A stretch of 11,612 nt of DNA, from positions 831,314-842,925 of the forward strand of contig MU069440.1 in NCBI GenBank assembly GCA_002284615.2, read 5' to 3'. The first letter of the stretch is position 1, and each line of letters begins with the position of its first letter. A program made the position numbers and the translations under genes. Below are positions 7,560-11,612 of this stretch, piece after piece. A model generated the notes under the pieces. That model saw nothing but the letters and a program-made list of their open reading frames with translations. It did not search any database and was not told the origin of the DNA. Source of the DNA: Dunaliella salina (taxonomy: Eukaryota > Chlorophyta > Chlorophyceae > Chlamydomonadales > Dunaliellaceae).

Positions 7560-8365
7560 CGAAGGAAAACAATCCAGGGCCATGCAGTGCTGCATCATGA
7601 AGTCATGCTGCTGTCGTACCACAGTGCCGCGCGCTTGCTTTGTCGTGCTAAAAAGACAGATGCAGTGCTGCATCATGAAGTCACGCTGCTGTCGTACCAC
7701 AGTGCCGCGCGCTTACTTTGTCGTGCTAAAAAGACAGATGCAGTGCTGCACCATGAAGTCACGCTGCTGTCGTACCACAGTGCCGCGCGCTTGCTTTGTT
7801 GTGCTAAAAAGACAGATGCAGTGCTGCACCATGAAGTCACGCTGCTGTTGCACCACAGTGCCGCGCGCTTGCTTTGTTGTGCTAAAAAGACAGATGCAGT
7901 GCTGCATCATGAAGTCACGCTGCTGTAGTACCACAGCGCTGTGCGCTTGCTTTGTCGTGCTCAGGAAAACAATCCAAGGCCATGCAGTGCTGCATCATGA
8001 AGTCAGGCTGTAGTTGCACTGCAATGCGATACGCCCATTTTGTTGGGCTAAAGAGACATATGCAGTGCCATGCAGTCCTGCATCATGAATTCATGTTGCG
8101 GTCACACCACAGCGCAGTGTGCCTTTGCTTGGTTGTGCCAAGAGAAAAGGTATAGGGCCATGCGATGCTGCATCATGGATGCACGCTGCAGTCAAGTTGC
8201 AGTGCAATGCGCGTTTGCTTGGTTGTGTGAAGAGAAAAGATGAACTCATGCTTTTGTCACACTGCAGTGACATGCGCCTGCTGCGTTGTGGTAATAAAAA
8301 AGTGCAGTGCCATGCAGTGCTGCATCATGGACTCACACTGCAGTCGCACAGCAGCGCAGCGCAAT
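7560..8365. repeat. 78-bp minisatellite
   Basis: The landmark TGCAGTGCTGCA recurs at 7583, 7661, 7739, 7817 and 7895, exactly 78 bp apart. It continues in degenerate form at 7983, about 8060, 8160 and 8310. Because 78 is a multiple of three, frames stay open across the array on both strands and encode a 26-residue Cys/Arg-rich repeat on the plus strand. There is no known family motif, a plus-strand frame starts inside the (TG)n tract, and the array lies in an intron. I treat the frames as by-products. Confidence 0.93.
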
Positions 8366-8699
8366 GCAGTGTAAGTGAAGCCAAGACGAATCAGCATATG
8401 ACACATTTTAATGCGACGTGATCATACCATGCAGCAAGCACAATCAGAGGTCCTGAACAAGGCAAGCTGTATTCTGCCTGTAGGCCTGTGCTGCTCCAGA
8501 TTTGGAAAGGGTGCAAAATTCTTCTTCCTTCCTCTGAACGCTCGGCCACCATGCTCGGGAGAAGTACACACTTGGACACGGAGACAAGGCACCGCGTGTC
8601 CCCCTACTTTGATTGCTATGTTGCTATGCCGCCCATGGCCTCATAAAACACAGCTGCCCTGATCTACTGAATTGAAGTAGGAGTGCAGGGCCCCTCAAC

Positions 8700-9022
8700 C
8701 CCATGGCTGTGCCCAAACAGCACAATCATGAGCAAGGATTCTTGCCACTTTCATGCCACGAGCTTCCATGGCTGTTCCAAACTAAACCACCACAACCATG
8801 AAGGGTTGCCAACTCCACGCCAGAAGCATTCTTTTCCCTTTCGACCTCTCGAAATGATGACTCCATGAGCACCATGGCTGTGCCAAACAGCACGATCATG
8901 AGCATGGATTATTGCCAACTTTATGCCATGAGCTTTCATGGCTGTATAAACAAGACAACCTTTCTTCCATGGAGTGTTACCAACTTCATACCTCAAGCGC
9001 TCTTCTCCTTTCGACCTCTCTA
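8700..9022. repeat. Direct duplication, about 171-bp period
   Basis: The block starting CCATGGCTGTGCC at 8701 recurs at 8872. The shared end CCTTTCGACCTCTC is at about 8837-8850 and again at 9007-9020. Inside each copy CATGGCTGT recurs after about 70 bp, so the unit is itself built of a shorter repeat. Intronic. Confidence 0.88.
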
Positions 9023-9578
9023 TATTGGTCCGTGGGTGAATTGAAAGCTAGGACAAATGAAGGCGCTTGGCAACCACCACTCTGCTTCCCTGGATCATGG
9101 TATTGCTTTTTGCAGGAAGGTTTTGCTCGCAAGGTTGATTATGGTCTGTAGACAGGTTGATGATGGTCTGTAGAAAGGTTTTTTGCTTCGATCACTTGCT
9201 CTTTGCAGGAAAGGCAATAGTAAAAGCCACACCCTAACTGTGCTTGTGGTTTGATTCCTGAGCCTAAAAGGTAATCAAAAGGCCCGTGCAAATGCAAGTC
9301 TTGGAGTTAATCCAAAACTGAGTCTCTAGTTTCCAGTGTTCAGTCTCCAGCAAGGTCCACAGGGAGCTCTGATGGCAAGCAGCAAACTCCCCCCTTCCAA
9401 AATCTGCAGCTTCAGTTCCTTCGTCTTCCAGCTCAACTCGCATAATTCATCTGTTAACCTGACCAAATTTTGGAGGGGGGAAGTTGTTCGCGGCTTGCCA
9501 TCAGACCACCTTGCGGACCTTGCTGAAGGTTGAACTGAACAATGAACACTTTAAACTACAGACTCATGGAATCATTCC
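9023..9578. other. Intron 1 between duplication and hAT element
   Basis: No gene is recognised. A small repeat (AGGTTGAT(T/G)ATGGTCTGTAGA) occurs twice around 9133-9173. TTTGCAGGAAGG-like motifs flank it at 9110 and 9205. Confidence 0.55.
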
Positions 9579-9586
9579 AAAATTTG
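9579..9586 (+). repeat. hAT target-site duplication, left copy
   Basis: AAAATTTG immediately before the CAGGG terminus, identical to 10238-10245. Confidence 0.94.
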
Positions 9587-9699
9587 CAGGGTTGGGTCAT
9601 TCGCGGGTCTGGGAGATACCGTTCGCGTATATACGTGTAAAATACGCGTACGTCGCGTATGTACGCAAATTTAGAGGGCCATTTTGGGGAGGGAGGGTT

Positions 9700-9745
9700 T
9701 TGGGTGGGGGAAGCAGGATTCGAACCTGTGACTCCCACCCCAACT
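9700..9745 (-). other. tRNA-like T-arm (B box) inside the hAT element
   Basis: On the minus strand 9726-9716 reads GGTTCGAATCC, a match to the RNA polymerase III B box. It lies in an ACAGG-TTCGAAT-CCTGC arm followed by TTCCCCC, as in the 3' half of a tRNA. No matching D arm, anticodon arm or 5' acceptor strand was found, so this is not a complete tRNA gene. It could be a captured tRNA or SINE fragment. Confidence 0.65.
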
Positions 9746-9783
9746 GCCCCCCGCCACCCCCCAAACCCCACAAACATTTAATT

Positions 9784-10077
9784 ATGCCAAAAGAGAAGGG
9801 TCCTGATCAGGATTATGTCACACCTGTTCAGCCTGAGGGCACGGATGGGGCCAAGCAGAGCAAGAGCAAGTGCAAACTGTGTGAGCATGTGTACCATGGT
9901 GGTGCCTGGCGCATCAGACAGCATTTCTTGCAAGTCGCTGGCTCTGGGGTGGCCAGCTGCACAGCACCTGAGAAGCAGCTGGAGCCAGTGAAGATGGTGA
10001 TGCAGAGATTGAGCAAAAGAGCAAGCAGCAGACGACCTGTTTTGTTGAGGTCTCCGGATGCTTTGGTTGATTTTTAA
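9784..10077 (+). CDS. BED zinc-finger fragment of hAT transposase
   Basis: This 97-residue frame inside the hAT element encodes a plant-type BED finger. Around residues 28-60 it has SKCKLCEHVYHGGAW with C30 and C33, then RIRQHF with H47, and a final cysteine C59 in VASCTAP. The spacing and the GG-x-x-RI-x-QH core match the DNA-binding N-terminus of plant hAT/DUF659 transposases. Full transposases are several hundred residues long; here the frame stops after 97, so the RNase H-like catalytic part and dimerisation domain are absent. I chose the ATG at 9784 because the frame upstream (which stays open) reads through subterminal and tRNA-like repeat sequence. It could be a decayed remnant or a short DNA-binding protein; expression is unknown. 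Confidence 0.7.
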   Translation: MPKEKGPDQDYVTPVQPEGTDGAKQSKSKCKLCEHVYHGGAWRIRQHFLQVAGSGVASCTAPEKQLEPVKMVMQRLSKRASSRRPVLLRSPDALVDF

Positions 10078-10237
10078 GACTTCGGAAAAATGGGAACTGA
10101 AGGTGGGCTGGGCCTGCCCAGGAATTTTCACTGACGAATTTTACCGCGCACTCCAACCAGCGGATTTTACGATTCGCGAATTTGAGGCCATTGTTAGCGT
10201 TCTTTAAAGTACGCGTATCACGAATGACCCATCCCTG

Positions 10238-10245
10238 AAAATTTG
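10238..10245 (+). repeat. hAT target-site duplication, right copy
   Basis: AAAATTTG immediately after the CCCTG terminus, identical to the left copy. The lack of mismatches suggests a fairly recent insertion. Confidence 0.94.
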
Positions 10246-10700
10246 TGTTTTGCACAGAAATTATCTCTCCCTCGACTGCAGCTTAAAATGATAGAAATCG
10301 CAAAGTTGAGCTGGAAAGCTGAGGATGCACATTCCAACAAAGCTCTTGAGATTCGAGAAAGTTGAGGTTGTGAATTGCAGGACGCACTCTTGAGCCCTAA
10401 CCAATTATGGCTTACTTACCAACCTTTGCATATTGCATCCGTCACTGAGCTGAGCTCTTCTGAAGCCTTATTTAGCGCAGCCCTTGTGTTACTGAGCTCA
10501 AGTTTGCCTGCAGGTCAGCTCCGTGATCTTGTGGAATTTATAAAGACAACCATCACCAAGAATCTCAGGCAAGTGCACGCCTCCCAACTCACATTCCTAC
10601 AATACCTTGGAGCTTTCGCTCCCACTTTCGACTCACAATCCCACAGGGCCTTCCAGCTCTCAGCTCCCCATCCGACAACGCCTCACAGCTTTTACTGCTC
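10246..10700. other. Intron 1, 5' part, with an unassigned open frame
   Basis: No family is recognised. A plus-strand frame is open from 10375 to 10869. A stretch of it (about 10441-10570) has balanced composition and is flanked by splice-like signals: CTGCAG|GTCAG at about 10514 and CTCAG|GCAAGT at about 10568. The frame then runs into the duplicated exon 1 sequence in antisense. I do not call it a gene. Confidence 0.4.
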
Positions 10701-10849
10701 AAAACTCGCCTTGCTCAAGTCCCACAAGGATGAGATTGGATACGACAATCCCTCCCTCTTTTTTCAGGGAATAGCATTGATCAGGTACGTAATGGCACGT
10801 CACTACGGAGTGAGAGCCTCCCCAAAACTCACCTTGCTCAAGTCCCACA
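10701..10849 (-). repeat. Duplicated exon 1 donor junction
   Basis: Positions 10701-10726 and 10824-10849 match at 25 of 26 positions. The copy at 10824-10849 covers the end of exon 1 and its GT donor. The copy at 10701-10726, 123 bp further into the intron, has GC in place of GT (AAG|GCGAGT). It still encodes WDLSK in the same relative frame, but the preceding blade residues are not conserved. Confidence 0.88.
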
Positions 10850-10934
10850 TGCGCAAGCTGCCATCGTGAGAGGTGGACAAGGCCAATCGGCCTGTGGGGT
10901 GAATCGAGAGTGCATTGATGGCGCCTTTATGGCC
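10833..10934 (-). CDS. PAK1IP1: PAK1IP1-like exon 1 of window: WD40 blade
   Basis: This 102-nt exon is phase 0 at both ends and encodes 34 residues. It starts GHKGAINALSIHPTGR and ends DGSLRMWDLSK. The GH dipeptide, the D of the SHDG turn and the terminal WD make a near-complete WD40 repeat. The IHP-GRLALS-DG-LRMW combination is the family signature of PAK1IP1/Mak11. The acceptor is CTGCAG followed by GGC, preceded by a pyrimidine-rich tract. The donor is a perfect AAG|GTGAGT. The preceding exon should end with the last residues before GH and is not in the window. Both ends of this exon have tandem copies nearby: acceptor-side copies at about 10977-11180 and a donor-side copy at 10701-10726. 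Confidence 0.93.
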
Positions 10935-11195
10935 CTGCAGAATGAGGCAGTGAGGAGCAAATGCATCACCCACAAATGCATTGATGTCGCATTTTTGGCC
11001 CAAAAGCAGAATTTGGCAGCATGGAGCATGCGCGCCATCTGCAAATCAATGGGCATGCATTCATTGGCGCCTCTACGGCCCTGCAGAGTGAGGCAGCATG
11101 GAAGACATGCGTCATCCACAACATGCACTGACAGCGCCTTTTTGGCCCAAACGCAGAATGAGCCAGCGTGAAGCACATGCTTTATCCTTAAACCA
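10911..11195 (-). repeat. 66-79 bp tandem array at the exon 1 acceptor
   Basis: The block TGCATTGATGGCGCC recurs in degenerate form at 10911, 10977, 11056 and 11124. Each is followed by GGCCCTGCAGAATGAGGCAG or a relative. On the minus strand each unit reads as pyrimidine-rich sequence, an acceptor-like CTGCAG (intact at 11056-11100, changed to CTGCTT or CTGCGT in two units), then GGCC..A.AGGCGC as at the start of exon 1. Only the unit ending at 10934 continues into a full WD40 blade. Fainter relatives may extend to about 11340. Confidence 0.85.
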
Positions 11196-11556
11196 GAGAG
11201 CATGCTCCATGCTCGCATGGGCATCTATTCAGTCAAAAATGCAAAGTGGGGCAACACAAAGCGCCATTTGGAAGTCAGAGAGGTTGTGTTAATGGCATAG
11301 CCATGGTCTCATGCAGTGAGGCATGGATGATGCATGAGAGTCATCTGCAAATGAGGGAACATGCCTTGCGGCAATAGAACAGCCCCCCAATATCACTCAT
11401 TGGTATTGACGGCGGTATTTGCAAAACAAGCTCTCCGAGAGAGGAGACTGATGCTTGCCAAGAGACCAAAGCCAAGTGCATCGATAGAGAGTTTCCTGGC
11501 ACACTTGACACAAGTTGGGACAGAGCAACGACTGTGCCAGTGCATGATGCTCATTG
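11196..11556. other. Upstream intron, nothing recognised
   Basis: No exon of the WD40 gene (in particular no TGGGA(C/T) closing strand on the minus strand) and no other gene could be identified here. The next upstream exon is presumably beyond the window. Confidence 0.5.
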
Positions 11557-11566
11557 GTGTGTGTGT

Positions 11567-11612
<46 letters not shown>
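11557..11612. repeat. (GT)n microsatellite at window end
   Basis: GT repeats with one A interruption (GTATGT at about 11570) run to the last base, so the true length is unknown. Confidence 0.97.

Larger units (their letters stand above)
9587..10237 (+). mobile_element. Non-autonomous hAT-family DNA transposon, 651 bp
   Basis: The left end begins CAGGGTTGGGTCATTCGCG. The reverse complement of the right end begins CAGGGATGGGTCATTCGTG, giving 17 of 19 matches. CAGGG termini are typical of hAT elements. The element is flanked by a perfect 8-bp target duplication, AAAATTTG at 9579-9586 and 10238-10245, the length hAT transposases create. Subterminal TACGCG-type motifs occur near both ends. Inside is a BED zinc-finger reading frame but no catalytic domain, so it would need transposase in trans. 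It sits in intron 1 with its reading frame opposite to the host gene. Confidence 0.94.
51..10934 (-). other. PAK1IP1: Gene body: PAK1IP1/MAK11-like WD40 protein, internal part (6 exons, 5 introns)
   Basis: Six exons on the minus strand join in phase to 195 codons without a stop. All introns are GT-AG, with lengths 4299, 2326, 1285, 1354 and 1035 bp in transcript order. The order of motifs is that of PAK1IP1 (yeast Mak11): GHKGAIN, then IHPTGRLALS and RMWDLSK, then GRCTYTSKL and VSFSP, then VTVH, then LLTGQEDGSIK, then VWDLR and AHSTRIRG, then LASASSDGVVK, then VWDVR. In yeast and animals this protein is a nucleolar WD40 factor needed for 60S ribosome assembly; animal PAK1IP1 also binds PAK1. 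The role here is inferred from family membership. The N-terminal WD repeats (upstream of 11612) and the C-terminal tail (below position 1) are outside the window. No promoter, start codon or poly(A) signal of the gene is therefore visible. No frameshift or stop marks it as a pseudogene, but expression cannot be judged. Confidence 0.88.

Noticed and set aside
7438..8013. 191-residue plus-strand open frame
   Set aside because: It starts in the (TG)n tract and is made of the 78-bp minisatellite; frames are open on both strands only because the period is divisible by three.
6541..8365. Regular repeats considered as a CRISPR array
   Set aside because: Units are directly adjacent and similar along their whole length, with no unique spacers, in a eukaryotic intron.
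9700..9745. Complete tRNA gene
   Set aside because: Only the T arm and a possible acceptor 3' strand are present; no A box, D arm or anticodon arm fits.

Overview
The window is nuclear DNA of a eukaryote, most likely a land plant with long, repeat-filled introns (a fern would fit, but that is a guess). The reasons are GT-AG introns of 1.0 to 4.3 kb, plant-type TTTAGGG telomere-like motifs, a hAT transposon with a plant-style BED zinc finger, and many micro- and minisatellites. Nothing looks prokaryotic or viral.

The main content is one gene on the minus strand that runs through almost the whole window and is not visible as a long open reading frame. Six internal exons can be placed by their splice sites and reading phase: 10934-10833, 6533-6438, 4111-3983, 2697-2610, 1255-1194 and 158-51. 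Together they give 585 nt, or 195 codons, with no stop and consistent phase at all five joins. The spliced product is the middle and later part of a WD40 protein of the PAK1IP1/MAK11 family, a nuclear/nucleolar factor for 60S ribosome assembly. The first exons lie above the window and the last exon(s) below position 1.

Layout on the plus strand: 1-50 (AC)n; 51-158 exon 6; 159-1193 intron 5, with a telomere-like hairpin and a decayed copy of exon 5; 1194-1255 exon 5; 1256-2609 intron 4, with most of a 131-bp tandem array; 2610-2697 exon 4; 2698-3982 intron 3, with a 64-bp repeat and AT-rich DNA; 3983-4111 exon 3; 4112-6437 intron 2, with repeated copies of the exon 3 acceptor, an (ATTAC)n tract, a 118-bp-period duplication, a 102-bp palindromic G-box array and copies of the exon 2 end; 6438-6533 exon 2; 6534-10832 intron 1, with several minisatellites (about 41, 27, 35, 10 and 78 bp), a 171-bp-period duplication and a 651-bp hAT element; 10833-10934 exon 1; 10935-11612 the upstream intron, with a 66-79 bp array and (GT)n.

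The most unusual pattern is that four of the six exons (1, 2, 3 and 5) are flanked by tandem, decaying copies of their own splice junctions. The introns appear to have grown partly by repeated local duplication of exon-intron boundaries. A second oddity is that the 5' splice site of exon 6 is the first GT of a 50-bp (GT)n microsatellite. The other long open frames are by-products of tandem repeats and are not reported as genes.
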